Below the pieces are notes generated by a model. The model was not told the origin of the DNA, did not search any database, and worked only from the letters and a program-made list of their open reading frames with translations. From NCBI RefSeq assembly GCF_040392825.1, contig NZ_JBEBVH010000006.1, forward strand, positions 1 through 34,963: 34,963 bases of DNA, read 5' to 3'. Numbering within the stretch: position 1 is the stretch's first letter; every line of letters starts with the position of its first letter. Positions 1 through 6,962 of the stretch are shown piece by piece. The translations under genes were made by a program, and so were the position numbers. This DNA is from Pseudopedobacter sp040392825. GTDB lineage: Bacteria; Bacteroidota; Bacteroidia; Sphingobacteriales; Sphingobacteriaceae.

Positions 1-649
1 TATATACATAATCCAGTCGTGTATTCGAATCCGACGCTTTTTTATCAGGCTCTGTACTAGGCAACACTGCTCCATTCAATAAAGTAGAATTATATCTGTC
101 AGATAGTCCGCGAATAACGACGAACTTATTGTCCTGAATACTTGTTCCACTCACCCTTTTCAAAACTTCAGATGTATTTCTATCTGGTGATTTTTTAATT
201 TGATCGGCACTAATCCCATTCGAAATACTAATATTATTTTTTTGTTTGGCATACAGAGCGCCTACTGTTTCCTGTTTATAAGAAGCTGTAACCACAACCT
301 CCTTTAAACTTTGTGTAGCAGACTGTTCTAACTGTACATCTACCGTAGTAACCTGGCCGGCCTTAACTTCTACAGCTGTAATCGTCTTGGGCTGATAACC
401 AAGGTATCTAAAAGTTAAATTATATTTTCCGGCAGCGAGACCTGTTAAAGAAAACCTGCCCTCCACATCGGTAAGCGTACCTTTTGTGGTACCTTCTATA
501 CCAACTGCAAGACCAATAAGTGTTTCACCATTAGCCTTATCAACAACTTTACCTGTAATTTTTGCAGTTTGAGCAAATATTAGATTTGAGGTAAAAAGCA
601 TTAGCATAAAAACTACTATGCTAAATGTGTTAAATTGTTTTTTATTCAC
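1..649 (-). CDS. TonB-dependent outer-membrane receptor, N-terminal part (truncated by window edge)
   Basis: Translating the minus strand gives a signal peptide ending near FTSNLIFAQ, then a carboxypeptidase-regulatory-like beta-sandwich (about residues 25-110, with TGKVVDKANGETLIGLAV and FRYLGYQP), then the start of a TonB plug (about 115 onward, LKEVVVTAS, then VSGTSIQDNKFVVIRGLSDR and LNGAVLPSTEPD). The RGLSDRYN...LNG...EPD pattern belongs to Bacteroidota TonB receptors that lack the SusC plug signature; no SusD partner is visible here. The barrel lies beyond base 1. The likely start is GTG at 649; an in-frame TTG 24 bases upstream is an alternative, and I see no suitable ATG before the signal peptide. 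It is separated from the upstream operon by a terminator, so it is probably its own transcription unit. The substrate cannot be read from this part. Confidence 0.9.
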   Translation of the reverse strand, partial: MNKKQFNTFSIVVFMLMLFTSNLIFAQTAKITGKVVDKANGETLIGLAVGIEGTTKGTLTDVEGRFSLTGLAAGKYNLTFRYLGYQPKTITAVEVKAGQVTTVDVQLEQSATQSLKEVVVTASYKQETVGALYAKQKNNISISNGISADQIKKSPDRNTSEVLKRVSGTSIQDNKFVVIRGLSDRYNSTLLNGAVLPSTEPDKKASDSNTRLDYVY

Positions 650-677
650 TTTTGCGTTATTTAATTGTTGCAAAAGT

Positions 678-712
678 ATTATGAGTATATTACCGACTTG
701 TTACCTCATAAT
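678..712 (-). promoter_or_regulatory. Inverted repeat in the leader of the TonB receptor gene
   Basis: An 8-base perfect inverted repeat (ATTATGAG, then CTCATAAT, 19-base spacer) lies about 30 bases before the GTG start of the truncated TonB receptor. It could be an operator or a weak leader stem. No T-run follows on the minus strand, so it is not a convincing terminator. An arm of this length in AT-rich DNA may also be chance. Confidence 0.3.
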
Positions 713-790
713 TAACTATCAATAACCAATATGTTAAGTAAATATTAAGAAGTACAGATACAGTTTCGAAGAGCTGGATTTTGGCAAAAT

Positions 791-823
791 AAAAAAGCCC
801 TTCCACTATACAGGGGCTTTTTT
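791..823 (-). terminator. Rho-independent terminator of the 3-keto-glycoside operon
   Basis: A perfect 10-base stem (AAAAAAGCCC at 791-800 with GGGCTTTTTT at 814-823) encloses a 13-base loop and, read on the minus strand, runs into TTTTTTATTTT. It begins about 20 bases after the stop codon of the last operon gene (842) and closes the eight-gene unit before the TonB receptor gene. Confidence 0.85.
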
Positions 824-841
824 ATTTTTGAAACTCATATC

Positions 842-1714
842 TTAAACATCACAAATGGCTATTGCCTCTTCTAAAGACTCTAATTTGTTTTTCTTTTTGG
901 GAATAAATTCCTGTGCCACATATCCTTTGTAGCCCGTAGCTACAATAGCCCGCATAATAGCTGGGTAATTCAATTCCTGAGTTTCATCAATTTCATTTCT
1001 GCCGGGAACTCCTGCAGTATGATAATGACCAATATATTGATTAAACGTTCTTATTGTATGGATCACATCCCCTTCGTCAACCTGCATGTGATAGATATCA
1101 TAAAGCAGTTTAAAATTTCCAGAACCTAATCTCTTTGCTATTTCTGCGCCAAGATGAGTTCTGCTTGCAAAATAATCTTTATGATTTATCTTGCTATTCA
1201 GCAATTCCATAACCAGGGTCACATTATGTTTTTCTGCTAATGCAATTATTTTTTGTAAACCTTGAACACAATTATTAATCCCTGTTTCATCATCCATACC
1301 TCTTCTATTACCACTAAAACATATCAGGTTTTTGTAACCGGCTTTGGCTACTTTGGGAATCATTTCGGTATAGCTGTCAATTAATTTCTGATGAAAATTA
1401 GGCCCTGCAAAACCATCTACCAAATTAATTTCAGCTCCATTGCACATGCTGGAATCTAAACCATGCTTTTTTAAAATACCCCATTCATTCGGTCCTACCA
1501 GATCTATAGCTTTAATTCCAATTCTCTTAGCTTCTATACATAATTGCTCAAGACCAAGATATTGATACGTCCACTTGCATACAGCATGGTTAATATTACC
1601 CTTAAGTTTCAATTGATTTTCTTTTTTAATATCAAAAGATGATAAAATTCCCGTTGTACCAACAGCAACTGCTCCACCTATTACACTTTTTATTGCTTCT
1701 CTTCTGTTTGCCAT
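842..1714 (-). CDS. Exported TIM-barrel sugar isomerase/epimerase-like protein (hydroxypyruvate isomerase-like)
   Basis: This is a 290-residue member of the AP-endonuclease-2/xylose-isomerase-like TIM-barrel superfamily. It starts with a twin-arginine-like signal (MANRREAIKSVIGGAVAVG), so it is probably exported. Likely metal ligands are E170 (VMELL), D206 (LYDIYHM), H232 (HYHTAG) and E269 (AQEFIP), the spacing known from hydroxypyruvate-isomerase-like enzymes. Start choice: in-frame TTG (1765) and ATG (1738) codons exist but lie inside the preceding permease gene. ATG 1714 falls 11 bases after the permease stop (1725) and puts the RR motif at the very N-terminus. Relatives occur widely next to DUF1080 and Gfo/Idh genes, and in 3-keto-glycoside pathways such barrels act as hydratases, lyases or epimerases. 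Its exact reaction is inferred only from this context. Confidence 0.85.
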   Translation of the reverse strand: MANRREAIKSVIGGAVAVGTTGILSSFDIKKENQLKLKGNINHAVCKWTYQYLGLEQLCIEAKRIGIKAIDLVGPNEWGILKKHGLDSSMCNGAEINLVDGFAGPNFHQKLIDSYTEMIPKVAKAGYKNLICFSGNRRGMDDETGINNCVQGLQKIIALAEKHNVTLVMELLNSKINHKDYFASRTHLGAEIAKRLGSGNFKLLYDIYHMQVDEGDVIHTIRTFNQYIGHYHTAGVPGRNEIDETQELNYPAIMRAIVATGYKGYVAQEFIPKKKNKLESLEEAIAICDV

Positions 1715-1724
1715 TACATTTTTA

Positions 1725-2951
1725 TTAAGCTTCAACATTTTTCTTCTCTTTAAAAGAGATGGCAAAAATAACTAAAACAGCCGCAGCAATACCTGCCGGA
1801 ATTAGCCATATCATATTCCAGTTAAAAGTATTTTCTGTTAATTTATAGCTATCTGTTATTGTACCTGCTACCCAGAAACCTATTAACATACCCACACCGT
1901 AAGTTGCTAAAGTAATCATACCTTGTGCTGCACTTTTAATATGTTCTCCAGCTCTGGCATTGGTATAAATTTGCCCTGAAACGAAAAAGAAATCGTAACA
2001 AATACCATGTAAAGCTATTCCTAAGATCAACATCCATGAAGCGGCACCTGCATCTCCATAGGCAAAAAATGCATAACGAAGTACCCATGCTAGCATACCC
2101 GCCATTAATGTTTTCTTAAATCCGAATTTTTTAAAGAATACCGGAAGCAATAAAAGGAAAAAAGCTTCAGAAATCTGTCCAATAGTCATTTTCCCTGTAG
2201 GATTTTCGAGACCTACATTAGTTAGAAAAGGATTTGCATTCTGATAGTAAAAAGCTAAGGGGATACATATCAATATAGATGATATAAAGAACACCAGAAA
2301 ATCGCTGCTTTTCAATAATTTTAAAGCATCTAATCCTAAAATTCCTGACACACTTACCTTTTCCTCTTTATTGGCCTTTGGTGGTGTTTTTGGTAGAGTG
2401 AAGCTAAATATCCCCAGAATAGCAGAAGCAATACCGGCCATTAAAAATGTATTCTTCAAAAGCCCCGAAGCTATCCCTTCTGCAGAATCCCAATGAAAGA
2501 TGTAGCTGATGGTTAACCCTGCAGCAATCCAACCTATTGTTCCCCAAACTCTAATGTTTGAAAACTCCTTTTCAGGGTCACTCATTTGATTAAACGAAAC
2601 GGAATTCACCAGTGCCAGCGTTGGCATATAAACGATCATGTATGCAAATACATAGGGATAAAATGCAGAAAAGTCTTGTGAAGTAAACATCTGATACATT
2701 AAAAATGCACCAATTAAATGTAAGACTCCTAATATCCGCTCAGCATTGAAATATCTGTCTGCTATAAGTCCAATAATAAACGGTGCAATGATTGCTCCGA
2801 AAGACTGAGTGGAAAATGCGGCTGCAACCTGCGCCCCACCTGCATTTAAGTTGCTACCTAAGAAGGTTCCTAATGTAACGAACCATGCTCCCCAGATGAA
2901 AAACTCGAGGAACATCATAAATGATAGCTTGATACGATTAATACTTGTCAT
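1725..2951 (-). CDS. MFS permease, nucleoside:H+ symporter-like family
   Basis: This is a 408-residue inner-membrane carrier with about 12 hydrophobic segments. The N-terminus (KLSFMMFLEFFIWGAWFVTL), the IGLIADRYF loop after TM2 and NIRVWGTIGWIAAG before TM5 resemble the Nuc_H_symport (NupG/XapB) branch of the major facilitator superfamily. In Bacteroidota such carriers often sit beside TIM-barrel, Gfo/Idh and DUF1080 genes, where sugar or keto-sugar import is the likelier job. It follows the DUF1080 gene after 71 bases and precedes the last TIM-barrel gene by about 10, so it is an internal operon gene. The proposed cargo is the product released in the periplasm by the dehydrogenase/DUF1080 pair. 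A true nucleoside substrate cannot be ruled out. Confidence 0.88.
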   Translation of the reverse strand: MTSINRIKLSFMMFLEFFIWGAWFVTLGTFLGSNLNAGGAQVAAAFSTQSFGAIIAPFIIGLIADRYFNAERILGVLHLIGAFLMYQMFTSQDFSAFYPYVFAYMIVYMPTLALVNSVSFNQMSDPEKEFSNIRVWGTIGWIAAGLTISYIFHWDSAEGIASGLLKNTFLMAGIASAILGIFSFTLPKTPPKANKEEKVSVSGILGLDALKLLKSSDFLVFFISSILICIPLAFYYQNANPFLTNVGLENPTGKMTIGQISEAFFLLLLPVFFKKFGFKKTLMAGMLAWVLRYAFFAYGDAGAASWMLILGIALHGICYDFFFVSGQIYTNARAGEHIKSAAQGMITLATYGVGMLIGFWVAGTITDSYKLTENTFNWNMIWLIPAGIAAAVLVIFAISFKEKKNVEA

Positions 2952-3022
2952 GTTTTGGTTTGGTTTAATTGATTTTATAAGTCTGGAGACTTTACTGACT
3001 ATTTATTACTAGCTGCTGATTT

Positions 3023-3703
3023 TTATAATCTTCTAATTTTGATATTTCTGAACCATACGTCGTCGCCATGGTCTTGTAAAGCAATTTTACCTTTTTTATA
3101 CCTTGCAAAATCTGGCATTGTTTTAAACTTACTCGCTGCAACCATTTTATGCCATTCATCATCCCACATTGTAGTTTCAACAACTTTCTCCCCATTTAAA
3201 ATGAATGTCAGCTTCGCATCTTTTAATATAATTTCTGCCTTGTTCCACTCACCAACAGACTTTGCCATTTCCTTTTTACTAGGGATAAGATCGTATAAGT
3301 CTCCTGCTCTATGTTTAAATATTTTTCCATCAGGATGTCCATCGTTATCCAGAACCTGCATTTCCGGACCAGTTAAATAAGGTTGCTTATATTTCGTAAG
3401 GTCTTCATTCACTAAAAATATAACGCCGCTATTTCCTTTTTTTGATATCTTCCATTCTAGCTGCAAATGGAAATTATCATATTCCTCATTGGTTATCAGG
3501 TTTCCTTTCTGTGATTTATCTTCAATTTTAGAATTGAAATACAATATACCATCTTTAAATTCCCATGCTTTGGTAATTTGATCTTTCCCGTAAACATGCC
3601 ATTTATCTGCTCCCGACAAATCTTCCCATTGCTTTTTCGACTTCTGTGCGTAACTCAAACTAAACGCAAATATCATGGGAACGACAAACAAAAAAAGTCT
3701 CAT
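3023..3703 (-). CDS. DUF1080 secreted protein (3-keto-disaccharide hydrolase/lyase family)
   Basis: This is a 226-residue protein with a Sec signal peptide (cleavage near FSLSYAQ, about residue 20) and one DUF1080 (PF06439) concanavalin-like jelly roll over the rest. Family hallmarks are the early WEDLSG..KWHVYG, the central GNSGVIFLV and TGPEMQVLDN with HPDG, the later GEWNKAEIILKD and the terminal VWFRNIKIR. The family is now known to cleave glycosides that carry a 3-keto group (3-keto-disaccharide hydrolase or 3-keto-glycoside lyase). Here it lies 6 bases after the cytochrome c gene and in the same operon as a C3-type GMC dehydrogenase, so a periplasmic cleavage step on oxidised glycosides fits well. 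Anomer preference and hydrolase-versus-lyase chemistry cannot be read from the sequence. Confidence 0.9.
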   Translation of the reverse strand: MRLFLFVVPMIFAFSLSYAQKSKKQWEDLSGADKWHVYGKDQITKAWEFKDGILYFNSKIEDKSQKGNLITNEEYDNFHLQLEWKISKKGNSGVIFLVNEDLTKYKQPYLTGPEMQVLDNDGHPDGKIFKHRAGDLYDLIPSKKEMAKSVGEWNKAEIILKDAKLTFILNGEKVVETTMWDDEWHKMVAASKFKTMPDFARYKKGKIALQDHGDDVWFRNIKIRRL

Positions 3704-3709
3704 AAAATT

Positions 3710-4093
3710 TTAATTTTTTAATGTAAAAATATAATTTACTATTTCTTTGAGATCGGATTCACTTAATTGTGGATGCGGTGTCATTGGAACATCTCCCCAA
3801 ACACCCGAGCCTCCTTTTACAATTTTATCTGCAAGGTATTTTTGATTTTCTGCTGTATTATCATATCTGTTGGCTATATCTGTATAAGACGGACCTACTA
3901 ATTTACTTTTATCAGCATGGCAAGCAGAACAATCTGATTTAGCTATTAATTCTTTGCCTTTATGTTCCTGTGTAACTTCTGCCTCAGTATTCGATTGAGT
4001 TTGGTTATTATCTGTATTTTCCTGGTTTCCTTGTCCTCCACATGCATAAATTACAGCAAATAGTATCGGCACTAATAAATGTCTTTTCTTCAT
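3710..4093 (-). CDS. Lipoprotein class I cytochrome c (electron acceptor)
   Basis: This is a 127-residue lipoprotein with a type II signal ending at a lipobox cysteine (VIYACGG, C18) and an Asn/Gln/Glu-rich linker (about 20-45). A single haem-c domain follows, with C55-SA-C58-H59 as haem-binding motif and M104 in DVPMTPHPQLSESDL as the sixth ligand, the pattern of c551/c552-like cytochromes. It would be anchored in a membrane facing the periplasm. It lies 3 bases after the TIM-barrel gene and 6 before DUF1080. Because the operon also encodes a GMC dehydrogenase with a small subunit, it is the obvious electron acceptor, standing in for the fused or separate cytochrome subunit of gluconate and FAD-glucose dehydrogenases. 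Partnership is inferred from context. Confidence 0.9.
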   Translation of the reverse strand: MKKRHLLVPILFAVIYACGGQGNQENTDNNQTQSNTEAEVTQEHKGKELIAKSDCSACHADKSKLVGPSYTDIANRYDNTAENQKYLADKIVKGGSGVWGDVPMTPHPQLSESDLKEIVNYIFTLKN

Positions 4094-4096
4094 AAA

Positions 4097-5149
4097 TTAT
4101 ATCCCTAAAATTTTCTTATTAAACTCCTCATTTCCTCCAGACTTGGCAAAGTCATCAAAAGCTTTTTCGGTCACTCTTATAATGTGGTCTTTTATAAACT
4201 GGGCACCTTCTTTTGCGCCATCTTCCGGATGTTTAATAGCACATTCCCATTCCAAAACAGCCCATCCATTGAAACCGTATTGTGCCATTTTGCTAAAAAT
4301 AGATTTAAAATCTACCTGACCATCGCCTAATGACCTGAATCTTCCGGCTCTGTCAATCCAATTTTGATACCCACCGTAAACGCCCTGTCTTCCCGTAGGG
4401 TTAAATTCTGCATCTTTTACATGGAACATTTTAATTCTTTCATGATAGATATCAATATATTCCAAATAGTCTAGACATTGGATAATAAAGTGAGAAGGGT
4501 CATACAAAAGGTTCGCTCTAGGATGGTGGTTTACACGCTCCAAGAACATCTCAAAGCTTATACCATCATGCAAATCCTCACCGGCATGTAACTCAAAACA
4601 TAAGTCTACGCCATTTTCATCAAAAACATCTAAAATAGGCTTCCATCTTTTAGCCAGTTCATCAAAACCTGCTTCTACTAATCCAGGCGAACGTTGAGGC
4701 CAAGGATAAACATACGGCCAAAGCAAAGCACCACTAAAAGTCACATGTGCATCTAAGCCTAAATTTCTGGAAGCTTTGGCTGCATATTTTAATTGCTGGA
4801 TTGCCCACTCTGTTCTCGCATTAAAATCTGTATGGTATTTTTCCGGAGCGAAGGCATTAAAAAGTTCATTATAAGCCGGATGCACTGCTACTAACTGCCC
4901 TTGTAAATGTGTAGAAAGCTCCGTAATTTCTAATCCATGCGAATTAATTCTTCCATTAAGCTCATCTGCATAGGTTTTGCTTTCCGCAGCTTTTTGCAAG
5001 TCTATAAATCTATCATCTAAGGTCGGCAATTGCAGGCCTTTAAACCCCAGGCCTTTTGCCCACTTACATATATCATCCAAGTTGTTATATGGCGGATTGT
5101 CCGAAATAAACTGCGCAATAAATAACCCCGGTCCTTTTATTGTTTTCAT
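4097..5149 (-). CDS. Cytoplasmic TIM-barrel sugar isomerase/epimerase-like enzyme
   Basis: This is a 350-residue AP-endonuclease-2 (xylose-isomerase-like) TIM barrel with no signal peptide. Candidate metal and catalytic residues are E186 (CFELHAGED), D217 and H220 (LLYDPSHF), H243 (MFHVKDAEF), the GDGQVD loop and E300 (VLEWECA). It is longer than the Tat-exported paralogue at 842-1714 and shares only fold-level motifs with it, so the operon has one exported and one cytoplasmic barrel. It lies between Gfo/Idh (70 bases upstream) and cytochrome c (3 bases downstream). Homologues next to Gfo/Idh and DUF1080 genes are usually annotated simply as sugar phosphate isomerase/epimerase. In this setting epimerisation, isomerisation or hydration of a keto-sugar is the best guess. 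Confidence 0.88.
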   Translation of the reverse strand: MKTIKGPGLFIAQFISDNPPYNNLDDICKWAKGLGFKGLQLPTLDDRFIDLQKAAESKTYADELNGRINSHGLEITELSTHLQGQLVAVHPAYNELFNAFAPEKYHTDFNARTEWAIQQLKYAAKASRNLGLDAHVTFSGALLWPYVYPWPQRSPGLVEAGFDELAKRWKPILDVFDENGVDLCFELHAGEDLHDGISFEMFLERVNHHPRANLLYDPSHFIIQCLDYLEYIDIYHERIKMFHVKDAEFNPTGRQGVYGGYQNWIDRAGRFRSLGDGQVDFKSIFSKMAQYGFNGWAVLEWECAIKHPEDGAKEGAQFIKDHIIRVTEKAFDDFAKSGGNEEFNKKILGI

Positions 5150-5219
5150 TGTTAAGAGTATTGTGTAATGAGTATTTGAGTATAGCGTAGATCTCTATAC
5201 GCTATATGCAATCTCGATA

Positions 5220-6368
5220 CTAAATAGTTAATTCAACCCACTTTTGATCTGACTGGCCGGAAGCGATAACTGTTTCTATAAAAGCCATTCCTCTCACTCC
5301 CTCCTCTACTCCCGGAAAATCCAAACATTCTTTGGGTACTTCTCTTCCCTGATTTTTATACAAAATAGTTAATGCGAAGTTTCTATATAAATTAGCAAAA
5401 GCTTCTAAATAACCTTCCGGATGCCCAGCAGGAACTCTGGTATTATGTGTCGCGAAGGAACCGAGATAAGAAGCTCCTGTCCGTAAAATCTGAGCAGGTT
5501 CATCCAGATGTTTCAATACCAGAGAATTTGCATCTTCCTGATGCCATTCTAATCCGCCATTTTCACCGTACACCCTAATTTTCACTTTATTTTCCTCTCC
5601 GGCTGCAACCTGACTTGCCATTAACACTCCGCTTGCACCATTATTGAATTTCAATAATACGGCACCGTCATCATCCAACCTCCTATTTTCGACAACTGTA
5701 TTAATATCCGCACATAGTTTTACCACCTGTAGCGATGTAACGTATTCGGCCAAATTAAATGCATGCGTACCAATATCTCCCATAGCGCCCGCCACTCCAC
5801 TTTTGGACGGGTCTGTTCTCCAGTCTGCCTGTTTACTTTCTACAGACTTACTTAGCCAACCCTGCGGATATTCTACATATACTTTCCTTATATTTCCCAG
5901 TTTTTTCGAAGCCAACTGCTGTCTAGCTTCTTTTACCATTGGATATCCGGTATAAGTATGAGTTAGCAACAACTCTTTACCCGTTTGTTCTTTTAAATGT
6001 TTTAATACTTTTGCTTCTTCCAGCGTTAGGGTAATAGGTTTATCCAATATCACATGAAATCCGTTTTCCAATGCCATTTTTGCAGGGGCAAAGTGAACGT
6101 GATTTGGTGTAACAATACAAATAACCTGTACTCTTTGATTATCCGGGAGCTGTTTCTCTTTTTCTATTAATTCCTGATAATTTGCATAAATCCTATCGTT
6201 GGCAATTCCTATTTCTTTGCCTGTTTCCAAAGATTTCTCTACAGAACTGCTAAAACAACCGGCAACTAATTCATATAAATTATCCATTCTTGCGGCAATC
6301 CTGTGTACAGCTCCTATAAAAGCCCCCGGGCCACCGCCTATCATAGCGTATCTTATTTTTTCATTCAT
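5220..6368 (-). CDS. Gfo/Idh/MocA family NAD(P)-dependent oxidoreductase
   Basis: This is a 382-residue cytoplasmic protein. Its N-terminal Rossmann fold begins MIGGGPGAFIGAVHRIA (G-rich loop near 11-18), with CIVTPNHVHF at about 84-93. The signature lysine is K110 in VILDKPIT, a DKP form of the usual EKP motif. The C-terminal alpha/beta domain carries GDIGTHAFNLAEYV, with D198 and H202 as the usual catalytic pair. The family oxidises or reduces sugar hydroxyl and keto groups. Next to a periplasmic C3-dehydrogenase, the attractive role is reduction of an imported 3-keto sugar. It starts only 3 bases after the small-subunit gene, so translation of the two is probably coupled. Specificity is inferred. 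Confidence 0.9.
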   Translation of the reverse strand: MNEKIRYAMIGGGPGAFIGAVHRIAARMDNLYELVAGCFSSSVEKSLETGKEIGIANDRIYANYQELIEKEKQLPDNQRVQVICIVTPNHVHFAPAKMALENGFHVILDKPITLTLEEAKVLKHLKEQTGKELLLTHTYTGYPMVKEARQQLASKKLGNIRKVYVEYPQGWLSKSVESKQADWRTDPSKSGVAGAMGDIGTHAFNLAEYVTSLQVVKLCADINTVVENRRLDDDGAVLLKFNNGASGVLMASQVAAGEENKVKIRVYGENGGLEWHQEDANSLVLKHLDEPAQILRTGASYLGSFATHNTRVPAGHPEGYLEAFANLYRNFALTILYKNQGREVPKECLDFPGVEEGVRGMAFIETVIASGQSDQKWVELTI

Positions 6369-6371
6369 TGA

Positions 6372-6944
6372 TTAAGGATTCAAATAAACCGGATCTCCTT
6401 TTTTAAATGGAATACAGGCATCAAAACGTCCCGGAACCTCTACATAAGTAAGGTTTTGATTTCCACCTTGTTCAGACGTAAAGTAGCCAAAAATAGCTAA
6501 CTCTTTAATCATTCTAAAGAAATGCTGAGGATCGCCGTCTTTTTTAGTAATCTGATATTCTTTTTGTTCTGTATCTAATTGCACTAAAAGCTTTTTGCGC
6601 TCTGCAGGACTACATTCTGTAAACTTTTTAGAATACTCTTTTTTAGAAAGATCTTCTATTTTTTGCAGGCCATCTATAAATATTTTCTGGTCTTCCGGTG
6701 TATAGCAATCTTTTATCATAATTGCCATAAGTTCTCCGGTTTTTGCATCTTTAGCTCCAGGGGTATCGGTCTTGGGAATTATCGTCTCGGCAATTTCATC
6801 CATTAACAAAATATTCTCTTTAGAAAACAGATCTTGAACATCTTTAATAGACGATGAACATCCTGTAAGGATAAAAGCCTGACCGCCAACGATACTACCT
6901 CCTAATAAGAATGCAACCGAGGATATCGCTTCTCTTCTATTCAT
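6372..6944 (-). CDS. Gluconate 2-dehydrogenase subunit 3-like protein, Tat lipoprotein small subunit
   Basis: This is a 190-residue protein whose N-terminus combines a twin-arginine motif (MNRREAISS), a hydrophobic core and a lipobox-like cysteine (ILTGCSS, C29), so it looks like a Tat-exported lipoprotein. The remainder fits the gluconate 2-dehydrogenase subunit 3 family (PF13618): LMDEIAETIIPKTDTPGA, then KDCYTPEDQKIFIDGL, and FGYFTSEQGG near the C-terminus. Family members are small partners of GMC dehydrogenases and supply the export signal for the flavoprotein subunit. Here the GMC subunit directly upstream (18 bases) has no signal of its own, which matches that arrangement. Confidence 0.9.
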   Translation of the reverse strand: MNRREAISSVAFLLGGSIVGGQAFILTGCSSSIKDVQDLFSKENILLMDEIAETIIPKTDTPGAKDAKTGELMAIMIKDCYTPEDQKIFIDGLQKIEDLSKKEYSKKFTECSPAERKKLLVQLDTEQKEYQITKKDGDPQHFFRMIKELAIFGYFTSEQGGNQNLTYVEVPGRFDACIPFKKGDPVYLNP

Positions 6945-6962
6945 TGATTGTATTTTTATTAG

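Noticed and set aside
1725..2951. Reading the nucleoside-symporter-like permease as proof that the nearby loci feed on nucleic acid
   Set aside because: The permease belongs to a separate operon with keto-sugar enzymes, closed by its own terminator, and this carrier family in Bacteroidota is often found with sugar genes. It is compatible with the nucleic-acid idea but not evidence for it.
2992..3195. Minus-strand 67-residue frame overlapping the DUF1080 gene
   Set aside because: It overlaps the conserved 3' end of DUF1080 in another frame and runs into the gap before the permease; no signal or motif.
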